A stretch of 64,000 nt of DNA from Leidyana gryllorum EB-2025a (GCA_048772705.1 JBLWGC010000230.1:124001-188000), one strand, 5' to 3'. Positions 19,527-30,486 are shown, counted from the first letter of the stretch. The notes: generated by a model not told the origin, from the sequence alone. Made by a program: numbers and translations.

Positions 19527-21906
19527 ATGAGTGTTAGCCTTTTGCTCAAAATTCTAGAGTACAGAAGAATGGTAGTTACATGGGATCCGTACAATCGCAA
19601 TACATGTTTGGGCTTTCTGCGGCATCATCTGACACCTGTGCTTCGTTATCTGGGTGATCTTCACCAAGAGCCTGAGGATGGGTCTTTATGGTTGGTGCTC
19701 TTAATGGCTGGGGTTTTGACATACCTGCGACTATTGCGAGCTCTGACATGTCTGGCTATCGCAGGAGGAGTGCTGCTCTTAGTGGTCTTTGATCGTGGTC
19801 GATTGCTATTGTTTCGATTGCGGGCACTGGATGATAGCATGAAAACCTTTGTGCAGAGCAGCAGTGCAGAGGTGTTGAAAACGCCCAGTAATATGCTACC
19901 CGATAAGTCGCAGAGCTCGTGGGCCCAGCGGGCTTTCTGTGGATTATGCTACCTGCTTTATTTGCGTCATAGTTTGAGAGGCACTCAGTTTCTGCAATGG
20001 GGCTTCCATAGAACTCGCGATGCACTCAATTCCTTTCTGCTGTATATCCAAAGGCATCCGCCCGTGTTTCCCATAGACGCCCATGACTTTGTCTTCCTTC
20101 AAGACACTAATCGCAACCCATGTCAAGTAGCTGTAGCGGTGCAGTTCTACGAACCCATAAGTCTGGAAGAGCTGCGGGATCTCCTTTACCATCGATGGGT
20201 GGTTCACGAGCCGAAGCTACGATCTGTGCTCTCATACAAATGGAACACACCTTGTTGGAAACCGCTGCCGCTGGACATATGTCATTTACTGATGAGCGAA
20301 CTGGTCGTTGTGGATAAGACGGGTGATGGGTCGGTGGAAAGGGCCTTGAACGACATTGTGAGCACCCGTCTGCCACGAGCCCTGCCGCTCTGGAGAGCCG
20401 TATTGCTGCAAGATGAGCCCGTCGTCGACGACCCGGAAGATTATATCGCAGAGGACAGCACTTCGGGGCGAACGGTGCTATTCCAGTTCCATCATGGCGT
20501 TGCTGATGGCGGGGCCATGGTCGCATCCTTAGAAAGGCATCTGTTGGACTCCCACGCTGAAGTCAAAGCAACATGGTGGGATCAGGTAGTCGCTGTGGGA
20601 ACTTATATGTTCTCTGCTGTCCGTTCACTCTATTATCTGCCTGGATACGCTTTCTTCTGGGTCTTCTGGGCCCCTGCACCCCCCGCTCTGTTCCCAGAAC
20701 CCACCACAGGCAAATTAGTCGACCGTCCGCGCCTGACCGGACGGAAACAAGTCATATTGGACACATTGGATCTATCGCAGGCAAAGCAAACTTGCAGAAG
20801 ACTCTCTGCTATCATTCGAACTGAACAAAGAGTGACCATCAATGATTTACTCTGTACTTTACTAATGGGAACTCTCGAGAAAATGAGAGGTCCTACCACC
20901 CCCACCTCATCCAGTCTCAGACCTGAAGAATACACGCACTATGAGCGCCCCTCCATCGCATCCATGTTGTCCTCCTTCACCCCGTACCGACATTCGTATG
21001 CCAGCGCGTTCGGGGATTACTGCCAGATCCTCGTGCCCTATGCCGCTCGATGCAGCTTGCCCACCAAACTGGACAACTTTATCAGCTTTGGTTTCACTCG
21101 ACTGCCTCTCAAAGGTACCACTGATGACCCGATCTCCCACTTGAGGGCCGTCAAGTATGAGCTCGACTGGCTAAAGGCCAAAGAGGCTCGCTTCATGATC
21201 TTCAGTTGCATTGCAGCCGTATATGCCGCCTTGCCCGAATGGATAACACGGATATTCAGCAGCCGAATGTGCAGTCCAACACAGGTGAGTCGTGCTGGGA
21301 GTGTGTGTGTATGTGTGTCTCCATGATTGGTGGACCCAGGTTTGCCTGTCGAATGTCAAGGGCCCAGAAAAATTGGGCAGTATCGGCGGGAGGCGTCTCA
21401 GAGATGTGCGTGCAGTGGCATCGGTTCGCAATGAAACACAGACGACGGTTCTGGCCTTGAGTGTTGAACAATCATTACATATCGCCTTCTTAATTGACAA
21501 AGCCGAATTCGATGGTGTGCCAAATGCACGTGAACGTGTGTTGGGGAGTTTCAAAGCGACATACGAACGGTTGCTGTACTCGTTGGATTGCTACGAAAAC
21601 GGTCTACGAACGGGACAAAAGCATGGTACGCCAACTACGAGTGGAGAATTAAGCGAAAGAATACCCTCAACACGCGTCTACAGTTCTGCTTCTGCCAGCG
21701 CCACCCCGAAGGTTTCAACCACTCAGTCGAGGTATGCTGTGTCTTGGCTGGTGGCTAAGCGTACTTCACAGCCGACACGGCTCTTGTTACGGGACCGGAA
21801 GCTCAAAGTGACTGTAGTGAACACTCCGACATACGGAATGCCCAAGGCAGTGTGCACATTGATCGGCCGGAAGCATCGAAGATCAAGATCTGATTTCGAG
21901 CGATAG
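19527..21906 (+). CDS. WS/DGAT-type O-acyltransferase
   Basis: Acyltransferase of the wax ester synthase/diacylglycerol acyltransferase (WS/DGAT) family, which moves acyl groups from acyl-CoA to a fatty alcohol or diacylglycerol. Two exons (19527-21284, 21340-21906; 55 bp intron) give about 774 residues. The catalytic HHxxxDG motif is present as HHGVADG at residues 322-328. An N-terminal hydrophobic stretch (about residues 55-90, LWLVLLMAGVLTYL and AIAGGVLLLVVF) suggests ER-membrane anchoring. The C-terminal family domain is seen as TKLDNFISFGF, then SNVKGPEKLGSIGG. The ATG at 19527 is the first in frame; 19569 is an alternative. A second 40 bp intron (21732-21771) may exist, which would end the protein near 21811. 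Likely role: neutral storage lipid or wax ester synthesis. Confidence 0.82.
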
Positions 21907-21935
21907 ATAGTTAGAGAAAAAAAAGGGAGATATGG

Positions 21936-22871
21936 ATGCGGGGTGAGGTGAGTTTTTCGCCCCCCGGAAGCTGGAACTGGGCGGCGGGGTGTCTCGGGTC
22001 CCTACAAGCCCGCGCTTTGAGCGACCGGAAAAGCTCTTTCTCCGACAATGCGTTGGCGTTGACGGCGCTGGTTGCGGAGAAACCAAATTTGCGGGCACGG
22101 GATCAGCGAGTTCACAGCCGACATGCACGGGAAGGCCGTACGATCAATTTCATCATCACCGGGATGGTTGCGTTGGCAGTGACAGTTACTCTGGCATTCG
22201 CGGTTGCGTGCGGGCTGTTCTGTGGGATCCTCATCTGGCGTCCGGTAATTCAGATTGCATCAAAGGTAATTCTAATGTTTCGGCGTGGACTGTAAACGTA
22301 GTGTGTACTGTCACTATTCTCTCAGTCGGTATCGGGCCCGGTGGTGGGTAGTCGTGTTATTTTCGAGCGCTACTCCAACGGCACTGAGGTTCTGACGGGT
22401 ACTGTTGTAGCAGAAGTAAGGTTGCGGAACCCGAGTTACTTTCCCATCCAGTTGTTGTGGGGAGACCCAAGCTCCGGAAGCCAGGGTGTTCTCTACTTGG
22501 CGAATTGGGGGAATAGTGATGTGGGCGCGATGCGTCCTATTGCTACAATGACTAGTCTGACGGATCTGCAGCAGACTTTACCGGCGGGGGAGTCGGCAGC
22601 AACGTTTGCCTTTATGGGCACCCTGAACGTTATGGAACCTGACGCCTTCCAACAAGCCGATGCGGATGTGGATGTGGAGGAGCGCCCTTCCTTAGACAGT
22701 GAGCAGTACAGTGTGCTGTGGCAATGTGAGCAAGGTCTGCTCCTGGTGGATATGGTGGTGCCGGTTGTATATTGGTATACAATGGCGGGGTTGGCTGGAC
22801 TGCAACTATTCCGCAATCTGCCGTTGGCTGTCCCATGTGTCGTGGTCGAGATTACAACAGGAAGTTTTTGA
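21936..22871 (+). CDS. Single-pass (type II) membrane protein of unknown function
   Basis: Two exons (21936-22265, 22326-22871; 60 bp intron) give 291 residues. A basic N-terminal region of about 70 residues is followed by one long transmembrane segment (FIITGMVALAVTVTLAFAVA and on, residues ~72-98) and a C-terminal domain with beta-rich character (GSRVIFERYSNGTEVLTG, VVAEVRLRNPSYFPIQLLW). This topology, with a conserved-looking R/NPS segment after the membrane span, recalls LEA-2/NDR1-like proteins, but I cannot confirm that by eye. The stop is only 11 bp before the ATG of the riboflavin kinase gene on the same strand, which is very tight spacing. Confidence 0.65.
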
Positions 22872-22882
22872 ACCTTGAAAAA

Positions 22883-24395
22883 ATGCTTAGAGTGGTAGTA
22901 CCCTTCGACCTCACATGCGCGGACCTCACAGGGCTTACGGTGGGGGCCTTGCGAGTGGTGAGCAGATCCAGTTGCGGGGATGCGTGTCAGTTTCCAACTG
23001 GCATTTACGACCTTCTGGCCGAGAGACCGGTGATAGACGCGAGTACGATTGAGAAATGTGCCGGCTACTTAGCGGGCGAGCTCTCCCCACCGCCGCGAGA
23101 ATTCAAGTTCAGTGAAGGATTGGCGGCATTCTGCTGCACCCCCGTCGTAGAGTGGAACGCGGAGTCGATCACACACATGGCTTACGAATTGATAGACAGG
23201 TTGAGGGTTACTGTTAAACCATATCCTGCCGCTTTGGAGTGGTTCTTGGAGGCTTTCGAACAAGGACAACATGTATTGGCACTCACCGGAGATGTAGACC
23301 GAGCAGCACTCATTGTTAAGACGTGGCTCGAGTCCATCAATTCCTGCGACTCGTTCCTCAAACCGGAATCAAAACCCTCTGAGGACCAACGTACCCGTAT
23401 TGCTTCTGCTTTGGCAAATGTCAAATTTGTGACACTAAGCGAACTCCCCACCATCTTGGAGGAGTCAGACCGAAAGCAAACTATTGTTTTGATCAACAAA
23501 GAATCACATACTGCTGCATTCCCCGAATGGATGAATGAGGACAAACAGATATTTCAGCACATCACCAAGCTCCCGACACCGGTTTTGGTATCACAAAAAG
23601 ACTGGTGAGTGACAATCACCCTCTTACATCCTCAATCGATCTTCGCCGCGCAGTCCGCCGGTCATAATGCCCACAAAGTGCGCAAGTCGAACGCCTCTGA
23701 CTGTCGCTGCTTGGGGAAAATGGCTCGAAATGAGGTACGCATCAACTTCTCTCGCAACTCACCCTACATACAACTCCCCAATTCTACAGAGTTGAAGGTA
23801 TTCAAGGCAAAGTTATCCATGGATTCAAGCGAGGCTCCACTGAATTAGGAATGCCAACGGCCAATCTCGATGTGGAACTCAACTTTGGATGTGGAAAAGG
23901 TATATCTCTTCCAGTTCCAGGTGAGTAGCCCGACATATTCACTCCCATCAAACACTGCCTCTCTCATCAGGGGTTTTCACCGGTTGGTGTGCACTTCGTA
24001 CTGATGAAGGCAAAGATAGGATCTTCGGGTGTGTACTTAATGTGGGCTATTGTCCGTTCTACGAGAACGAGAAGCCCAGCATGGAGGTCCATATCTATCA
24101 TGCCTTTGCTACCGATTTTTACGGGGCGGAGCTGCGCGTGGATGTAACAGGAATGATCCGCTCTGAGGGTCGCTTTGCTGATTTCAGTACGTCCAAACTT
24201 GATTACAATCTTAATCCCTTTCCCACTACCATAGCCGATTTGATTAGTGCAATTCAAGCTGACTGTGAGATGTCTGAGAGTCTTTGGACCCATTTTGCAT
24301 CTCAAGACTTGCTTAAGTTGGATCATTCTGAAGCCGTTTTTCGTTATGGATCACCTTCGGCATCATTGGCACAATGGTCGACGGGGCCCAAGTGA
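22883..24395 (+). CDS. RFK: Riboflavin kinase fused to a degenerate HAD-like domain
   Basis: Four exons (22883-23604, 23654-23734, 23790-23920, 23971-24395) give 452 residues. The C-terminal half is a riboflavin kinase (FMN from riboflavin and ATP): GKVIHGFKRGSTELGMPTAN carries the family signature, followed by GVFTGW, VLNVGYCPFYENEK, the EVHIYH segment with the catalytic Glu, DFYGAELRV and GMIRSEGRF. The N-terminal half aligns by eye with the HAD phosphatase half of the plant FMN hydrolase/riboflavin kinase fusion (YPAALEWFLEAFEQGQHVLA, then LTGDVDRAA), but the HAD nucleophile motif DxDGT reads PFDLT and the acidic motif IV reads LINKES. The phosphatase half therefore looks inactive, while the kinase half looks intact. 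Probably cytosolic or organellar; no clear targeting signal. Confidence 0.85.
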
Positions 24396-24498
24396 TTATC
24401 TTCCCAGTCATCGATTTGGCCTTTGGATATACTCGGAACAATGTCGATATCTTCCCTACAAACGAAGTTTGGGACGCCAGAGCCCAATACCTCCACAC

Positions 24499-26103
24499 TT
24501 ACACTGGCCTCCACCAGCACCAGAAACATGCCCATACATACTCAATGATCGTGAGAAACGCGAAAAATCGTGCTGCACACACAATTCATCAATTACTTTG
24601 AGACACACATACCTGACCAAGTATTCGCGATGCATAACTTCTTCAGCTGATCATACACACTCGCTGGTTCTTCCAATACTATCTTTTGGTACACGTTCTC
24701 CTGCAAGCGAATGGCGTCAAGACGGTGGGGAAGGAAAGGAAACAACGAATCCTTTCTTTATCAGCACTTACCACGCGCCGGGCGACATCGTGCCACGAGT
24801 ACATCGTGGACACCTCATTGTGGACTTGCCATGGGTTCAGCTCGCCGTTCTCGACGCGTCGAACTTGACTGACAACAGCAGCTGCCAGAGCCTCGCCGTC
24901 AGGTTCGGTGAGCGTCACCAGATGGGGCGGCAGGACTTCGGGGACACCTCCCACGTCGGTCGACACAACAAAGAGCCCACAACTAGCCGCCTCCACTATA
25001 GCTATGCAGAAGGCCTCTGTGAGACTCGCGTTGAGAAATATATGACCTTGGCGGAGAGTGTAGCAGACCTCGTCGTTGGGAATAGCCCCAACAAAGGTCA
25101 CCCTATCGTGTAAACAGTATCTTTCCCGCATTTCCTCCAGGTGTATACGTTTGGGTCCATCGCCCCCGATCACGAATCGGGTGTTAGGACACCTCTCACA
25201 GACGAGGGGAATGCAATCGATCAGTAAATCACATCCCTTCCGATATGTTAGACGTGATACGATGCAGATGGTGATGACATCGGGCTTCTCAATGAATCCT
25301 CGTGGTGTCTTGGGATCGGGTGTGAAACGAGCAGCGTCCTTCGAAAGGGTGAACGATTTGAGCACAGGGAGAAGTCGGGCAACTTACTATGGCATTGGGA
25401 ATGACGCTCACCGTTTGTGGCGGCAGCGCGGCTCTCAGCACCAAATTCTCCTTGTTGGTATGTGAGACGCAGATGGCGTGGTCAACATTCATTAACCAGA
25501 ACTTGAGTACTTTGTTCATATGGATGGAGGCGGCGTCTCCAAACCCAAACAGCGAGTGATCAGTGAATACTGTGTGGTACCCAAGAGTGCGAGCGTGGAA
25601 GAGACACTCATGTGTCATCGAAGAAGAGGCCTGATGACCAGACGGTGGTGTAGCTCAAACCAAGTTGCGGTCAGATTCTCACCGACTAACCTGATGTCCG
25701 TGGAGGATGTCGACGTTCTCGCGTACGAGGATCTCACGCATTAGCGGCAGCGTATTGAATATCGTCGGCCATATGCAGCTTTCAATCATTGACAAAAGGG
25801 GAAAGTAATACACCTTGAGTCCATTACTCAGATATCGGATACCGTGGCGGTTTCGTCTGTCGATCAGATATCAACGCACCACTACTCGGGCATCAGCTTT
25901 TACCGGGAGTGAGTCAAAACAACCACCTTGTGGCCTCGGGCCAATAAACATATTGCCAGTTGGTACTGATGCATTTCCACCCCACCCAACCCCGGGAAGA
26001 AGAAGTCGGACGCCATACATATCGTCAGCTTCCTCCTCCCTATCGACTCTGAACCTACGGTCTCAGATTGAGGAATGGAGGCCTCCTCCAAATCAGCCGA
26101 CAT
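24499..26103 (-). CDS. PIGA: PIG-A, GPI GlcNAc-transferase catalytic subunit
   Basis: Catalytic subunit of the ER enzyme that starts GPI-anchor synthesis by adding GlcNAc to phosphatidylinositol. Six exons (26103-25904, 25856-25691, 25630-25388, 25338-24772, 24700-24613, 24572-24499) join in frame to 445 residues. Near-identity to animal PIG-A is obvious: [76 protein letters not shown] and [17 protein letters not shown], which contains the GT4 EX7E motif. The final exon gives the transmembrane tail [16 protein letters not shown]. One donor is GTTAGT. The stop is about 100 bp from the convergent riboflavin kinase stop. The organism therefore makes GPI anchors, relevant to the surface protein at 40226. 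Confidence 0.95.
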
Positions 26104-26283
26104 TTAAAATTAGGGTAAACTATAGTCACATTCGGATACCGCCAACACCCAATTCGATTTCGGTGACATTTACAACAGCGATGACAGACCTTTGACACCG
26201 TTCTCAGTGGCTTAGAAGTGATTTAGCCTCATAATCGGTGCATGAGCTTCGCGCCAAATCGCCAGTAGGTGGGGACCCCACAC

Positions 26284-26655
26284 ATGAAAGGAATATCACT
26301 AATCTGTACTGCGTTGGCCGCTCTCACATCCGCGGCTCCGGCCGAACAGAGAGCCCTCAGGTACGTCCCCCTATGATGCCACACACCACACACTCCACCC
26401 AGTCCTTGGGGCTTTGGATTTGGAGGCCCACACTTTGGCTTCGGGATTGGGTTCGGTGGCCATCATGGCTATGGTAGAGGCTTCTATGGACGTCCTTTCT
26501 ATGGCCGACCCTACGGCTATGGCGGTATTCGCCCTTATCGCTACAACTATTTCCGCGCTTATGAGAGAGGAGGCGGTCGCGAGGAGGCTTACCTCGAAGG
26601 TCTCCGTGAGGGTGAGGCCCTGGCCGAGGCCGAGGACGACTTTTATCGTCGTTGA
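26284..26655 (+). CDS. Small secreted Gly/Tyr/Arg-rich protein
   Basis: Two exons (26284-26360, 26361-26402 intron, 26403-26655) give about 109 residues. Exon 1 encodes a signal peptide (MKGISLICTALAALTSAAPA) and ends in phase 2 after QRAL. Exon 2 encodes PWGFGFGGPHFGFGIGFGG, HHGYGRGFYGRPFYGRPYGYGG, an Arg/Tyr-rich middle and an acidic helical tail (EEAYLEGLREGEALAEAEDD). Gly/Tyr-rich exported proteins are commonly structural. It is the first of four head-to-tail genes (26284, 26829, 27752, 28378) with the same design: signal-peptide exon, a short intron in phase 2, low-complexity exon. The continuous frame after splicing to a proper stop supports the model. Confidence 0.72.
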
Positions 26656-26713
26656 ATGAAAAAGCTTTTACATTTGTCTTTGATCGAATCGAATTGACCT
26701 GATTTCACTTCGG

Positions 26714-26735
26714 CCCATCATTTCTATATGATGGG
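26714..26735 (+). other. Perfect 8 bp hairpin in the 3' flank
   Basis: CCCATCAT and its inverse complement ATGATGGG are separated by 6 bases, about 58 bp after the stop at 26655. It could be a transcript-end or mRNA 3' hairpin. The stop at 28294 is followed by another small GC-rich hairpin (about 28324-28338, CCCCCA/TGGGGG). Confidence 0.35.
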
Positions 26736-26783
26736 GTTTGATTAGCATCGCTTAAGCCCACAAGGGACCCCACTGTCGCCTTA

Positions 26784-26790
26784 TGCACGC
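26784..26790 (+). promoter_or_regulatory. TGCACGC heptamer upstream of the Pro/Arg-rich secreted gene
   Basis: TGCACGC followed by AACATGC lies about 39 bp before the ATG at 26829. Same heptamer as before the genes at 6381 and 7216. Regulatory role inferred. Confidence 0.3.
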
Positions 26791-26828
26791 AACATGCTTT
26801 TTGAGGGGTTGCACTGATCAATCTCACG

Positions 26829-27394
26829 ATGAAATTGGTGACTGTTTTCGCGATCTTCGCTGCTGTGGCCACTGCTGGCCCCAGCTCGCTGCGTTCTTTA
26901 CAGTGAGTGAAAGGCTGAATTTTGCCCTCATCTGAGACGATCTTAGAGAGCGTGACGACCGTATGGCTCGCCCCCGTCCGTATGAGCCCGGATTCGGACT
27001 CCCAGAAGGCGGTGACCGCCGTCCCGAGCGTCCGGAAGGACCCGACCGCCGCCCCGAGCGGCCCGAAGGACCAGATCGTCGTCCCGATCGCCGTCCTGAA
27101 CGCCCCGATCGTCGCCCCGGCCCTGACCGTCGTCCCGGTCCCGAAGGCCCCCCTGAGCGCACCTACCCGGTGTATCCTCCTCGGCCCCCTCGCCGTAGAC
27201 CCGGCTACAGACCTCCTCCCCCCGGCCGCCCCCGTCCCCCTCGCCCGGTTCCCACCTACCCAGTTACCCCCTGGATTCCCCCTACCTACGTTCCCGGCCC
27301 CATAATCACCACTACCGGAACTGGCAGCATTGGTGCTGCTTTCGAGGCTGGTTATCTCGCTGGTCAAGCATCTGCTGGACGCCGCGTTTTTTGA
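26829..27394 (+). CDS. Small secreted Pro/Arg/Asp-rich protein
   Basis: Two exons (26829-26902, 26947-27394; 44 bp intron, phase 2) give 173 residues. Exon 1 is the signal peptide (MKLVTVFAIFAAVATAGPSS). Exon 2 encodes tandem PERPEGPDRRP-type repeats of about 12 residues (residues ~45-90), a Pro-rich YPPRPPRRRP region, a PTYPVTPWIPPTYVPG segment and a non-repetitive tail (GSIGAAFEAGYLAGQAS). Probably a structural exported protein. The second gene of the four-gene secreted cluster. The tail pattern A-x-x-E-A-G-Y-L resembles the EEAYLEGLREG tail of the upstream neighbour, hinting that the two are diverged relatives. Confidence 0.75.
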
Positions 27395-27417
27395 ATTTTA
27401 TTCGGGTTAATGAGCTG

Positions 27418-27681
27418 ATGAAACACTATTTGCCCTATCAAAGTAACTGGGCCTGGAGAGATGCAGCCAATATCGGAGAACTGATTGCACATGGGATTTT
27501 AGCCGCCCTAACAGGCAGCGGAAGCTTAATGAAAGAAGGGGCACTCAGCTTGGTGGCTCTATGCACCATAACGTTTACCGCCTTCATTGCTATTGTCGGA
27601 ATATGGTCTTGGCGCCGCGACGCAAGTGATCGGAGGTTCTGGCGGGAGTATTTGTCCCGGAGTAGATCCGGGTATTATTGA
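27418..27681 (+). CDS. Possible small membrane protein, 87 residues
   Basis: An ATG 23 bp after the previous stop opens an 87-residue frame with one good transmembrane segment (LSLVALCTITFTAFIAIVG) and a basic C-terminus (WSWRRDASDRRFWREYLSR). A Trp/basic boundary after the membrane span is typical of real membrane proteins. No family recognised and no independent support; it could be chance or part of a transcript with a neighbour. Confidence 0.35.
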   Translation: MKHYLPYQSNWAWRDAANIGELIAHGILAALTGSGSLMKEGALSLVALCTITFTAFIAIVGIWSWRRDASDRRFWREYLSRSRSGYY

Positions 27682-27710
27682 CTCGATGCGACAAACCCCA
27701 TGTAAAAAAC

Positions 27711-27717
27711 GCGTGCA
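27711..27717 (+). promoter_or_regulatory. GCGTGCA heptamer upstream of a secreted-protein gene
   Basis: GCGTGCA (inverse of TGCACGC) lies 35 bp before the ATG at 27752, with CCCCA nearby. Member of the recurrent heptamer set. Regulatory role inferred. Confidence 0.3.
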
Positions 27718-27751
27718 CTTGCCTATACGCCTTGCAAACACGCATCGCAAC

Positions 27752-28294
27752 ATGAGGCTAACCCTGGCGCTGCTGACAGCTCTCGCCCTCAACTCCTCCC
27801 TCGCGGCCCCCACAAACAGACAATCCTCGAAGACCACTTCGTCTCGGCACACTCAGAGCAACCGTCGTCGGAGCCAGGGAAGTACACAACAAAATGCCAC
27901 TGCGGTGGCGGTCAACAACGTTCATGTGACCGTTGAGTGAGTCTCCATTTCAACCGGGACCCCGCACACTCCAATCCATTACAGAATCCGCAACAGGAAT
28001 AAGAACAAGAAGAAGACCACCAACACAAAACCACCCAGGAACCCCCAAGTGCCAACCAAATCCCCAAACGCTTCGCCCCACATTGCGAACTCGCAGATTG
28101 AGGATGCGATGATGACTGGAGGCGACGTCCAACCGTCTTTTCCCCTCATATCTGATGGAACTGGCCATTTCGGTCCCTTGTTTGACCACCGACATGGCTT
28201 TGTAGCACCTCTCAACCAAGGCATGCCCTATGCACAGCAGTTCTTTCGGGAAAGACCCTGGCTCGTCCCTCCAGGCGCACTTCGGCCTTTTTGA
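27752..28294 (+). CDS. Small secreted basic protein
   Basis: Two exons (27752-27936, 27985-28294; 48 bp intron, phase 2) give 164 residues. Signal peptide MRLTLALLTALALNSSLAA, then a Ser/Thr/Gln/Arg region, then an Asn/Lys-rich stretch (RNRNKNKKKTTNTKPPRNP) and a more complex C-terminal part (DGTGHFGPLFDHRHGF, PYAQQFFRERPWLVPPGAL). The end pattern (FG...HG..P...QFF) resembles the third exon of the next gene (EQFGWHGHN, LYGHGFYP), suggesting the two are distant relatives. Exported, function unknown. Confidence 0.75.
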
Positions 28295-28377
28295 TAAAAT
28301 GTTGAGTGTGTGAGCCTGTTGCGCCCCCCACTATGGGGGTGTGGGCTCACAGACTTTCACGTGCATTATCAACCAAC

Positions 28378-28990
28378 ATGAAATTCTTGCCAATTCTTAT
28401 CACTGCGGCTTTGGCCCAAGGGCCTCACAGAATGTACGTATATTGTTATTTGTTGAATATATAGCACGGTACAGGCCCCCATCTGGCCGTTCCCCTGTAG
28501 GTGTCCACACCCCGCATAACGCTGCTGGACATCTTTCCCATCACGGACCCAAGCCTCAGCCCCGCGGACCGCCTCATCATCCTCCGCACCGCTTGCTCCA
28601 ACCTTTTGGACCTCCGCCTCCGTTGAGCGCTCACGGTCACGGACCCCACGGTCACGGACCCCACGGCCATGGCCCTCACGGTCACGGACCTCACGGTCAT
28701 GGACCCCATCGTCATCACGGTCATGGTCCTCATGGTCACGGCCACGGCCATGGTCACGGAGGTCCCTCCGGTGGTCCCCACATTCACCCACGCGAACTGC
28801 AGTGAGTGATGCAGAGCACTTCTGATGTGAGTCATCCGTTCGTAGAGCCTTCGAAGGCGCTTATATTCACCAATCAGGCCGCCCTTGGGAGCAATTCGGC
28901 TGGCATGGGCACAATGACCAAGAGGCCAACTTTTTGACTCCTCTTTATGGTCACGGTTTCTATCCGTCAGTAGGCCAATTCAACAACTAG
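28378..28990 (+). CDS. Small secreted His/Gly/Pro-rich protein
   Basis: Three exons (28378-28433, 28475-28801, 28846-28990; introns 41 and 44 bp) give about 175 residues. Exon 1 encodes a short signal peptide (MKFLPILITAALAQG). Exon 2 carries repeated HGHGPHG units (about residues 80-135), very His-rich, which could bind Zn, Cu or Ni. Exon 3 encodes a non-repetitive tail (AFEGAYIHQSGRPWEQFGWH, then LYGHGFYPSVGQFNN). The first intron is phase 2, as in the three genes before it. Metal binding is inferred from composition only. Last of the four-gene secreted cluster. Confidence 0.75.
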
Positions 28991-29028
28991 TCAAATGCAT
29001 ATACTGCCCCTTGACTCGAGTTTGAGCA

Positions 29029-30480
29029 TTAGAAGTGCGCCATTCCCTCGTCATGCGTAGCTGGGCCTTCTCCTTGGAGAGCGTCGTGCAGCCTTTGAGT
29101 GTAAGTCTCCAAAGCACTGACAATTGCTTGGTCGTTATTAAGCCGAGTCTGTAAGCAATTCCTGAATATGTGCCCAGCATCGCGCATACCTCTGCTTCGG
29201 TTCGAATTGCATTGTCCAGTCGATCCAAGCGGCTCAACAGTCGGCGCTGGAATGCTTGTGAATCCTCCAACTGCTTCGAGCGGTATTGCTTGATCTGTGT
29301 CTCAAACGATTCAACAACTTTATTCGTCCGATGCTACCGAGAGATTAGATCGCAGCTAGGGCATACTGTACCTGATCGTCTTCGAAGCGAGCCTGAACTG
29401 CTTGTTCTATGCTGTCTATTCGATCTGAGATGTCGCGTGTTCGAGTCTCGCGACAAGTCCGCATTGATTCCTGTGAGCACACCATCAATGTTTCGGAGTT
29501 TCTATCTTACTTTGATGTTGCGCATCTCGGTGAAACAGGAAGTGATTTCCTCTTCCCATCGTTGCGCTGATTCGTCCGACTCCATCATGGCAACTCTTTG
29601 TTCCAAGCCGCCTAAGCACCCAGTGGCTCTGGCAATCTCTTCATTCATCTTTTCGACATGGAGCTTGATTTGATTCTCAAGCTGTGCGCTAACATTGTGC
29701 AACTCTTGACGATATGCCTACAATGCGAGTGTCACAAAGTTCATTCTCATGACTTACTTGTTGTAGATTCCGCTGGCTCTCGATGCGGACCTTCACCTCT
29801 CCCATATGTTCATTTTGAATCTTCTTTAGAAGATCTTCTAGTGTGGAGAGCTTTTTGGTCTCGTCTTGAAGAGCTTGGTGTATTTTCTGATCGCGGTTTC
29901 GTTCACAAGCCCCCAATCTTGCATCAATAGCAGTAAAGTCCAACCGTTTCCGTGGCTCCTTCACGGGGGTGTAAGGAGCCATATGAGTGGTAGGAGCCGA
30001 CGGCGGAGTTGGACGAGGAGGAGGCAGAGTGATTCCCGCTCGGGTTGATGCCGTGTAGGTTCCTAAAGGATACCGACCTTGTTGCTGGACTCCCTCCTCG
30101 TAGCGGCGACCGTCACTGACTTCTGTCTCGTCTTTCGCACTGGCTATTGCTGCAGGTGTGGGTGGATTTCCACTTCTGTATGGATTGTCTTCGTTACTCC
30201 AATTATCGTGTTGTTGCCAACCAGATTCCAAGCGCCTGTCAAGGGGCAATCGACTCACACTGACACTCTTCCAGTGATCTGAAGCCGTAGGACTTTGTGG
30301 ATGTATCCGTTGTCGTGAAAGGTCTGGTGTGACCGATCTCGGGCACATGGCTTCGGTCGAAACGGATCCTAACCGCCGCGAGCTGTTGTCTACTGGCGCC
30401 ATCGGCCGTAGCCACTGACGGTAAATTGCCTTCTCGCCCTCACTTTGGCGTCCAATTTCAGGAAGGGCCGCTGGAGACAT
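29029..30480 (-). CDS. SF-assemblin-like coiled-coil protein
   Basis: Five exons (30480-29758, 29717-29511, 29470-29372, 29333-29190, 29148-29029; introns 38-41 bp) join to 430 residues. A Pro/Ser-rich disordered head of about 190 residues precedes an unbroken coiled-coil rod: RLDFTAIDARLGACERNRDQ, DETKKLSTLEDLLKKIQNEH, KVRIESQRNLQQ, LENQIKLHVEKMNEEIA, SDRIDSIEQAVQARFEDD. Head-plus-rod layout and repeated short heptad blocks match SF-assemblin/beta-giardin proteins, which form striated fibres at flagellar basal bodies and the apical complex in alveolates. The 5' end may be longer: an open frame (ELLPDATSSINEICEHTRV) runs upstream to an AG at about 30528, and an ATG at 30658 could belong to a first exon, but the only intron that fits would be about 28 bp. 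Confidence 0.6.
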
Positions 30481-30486
30481 CAGCAC

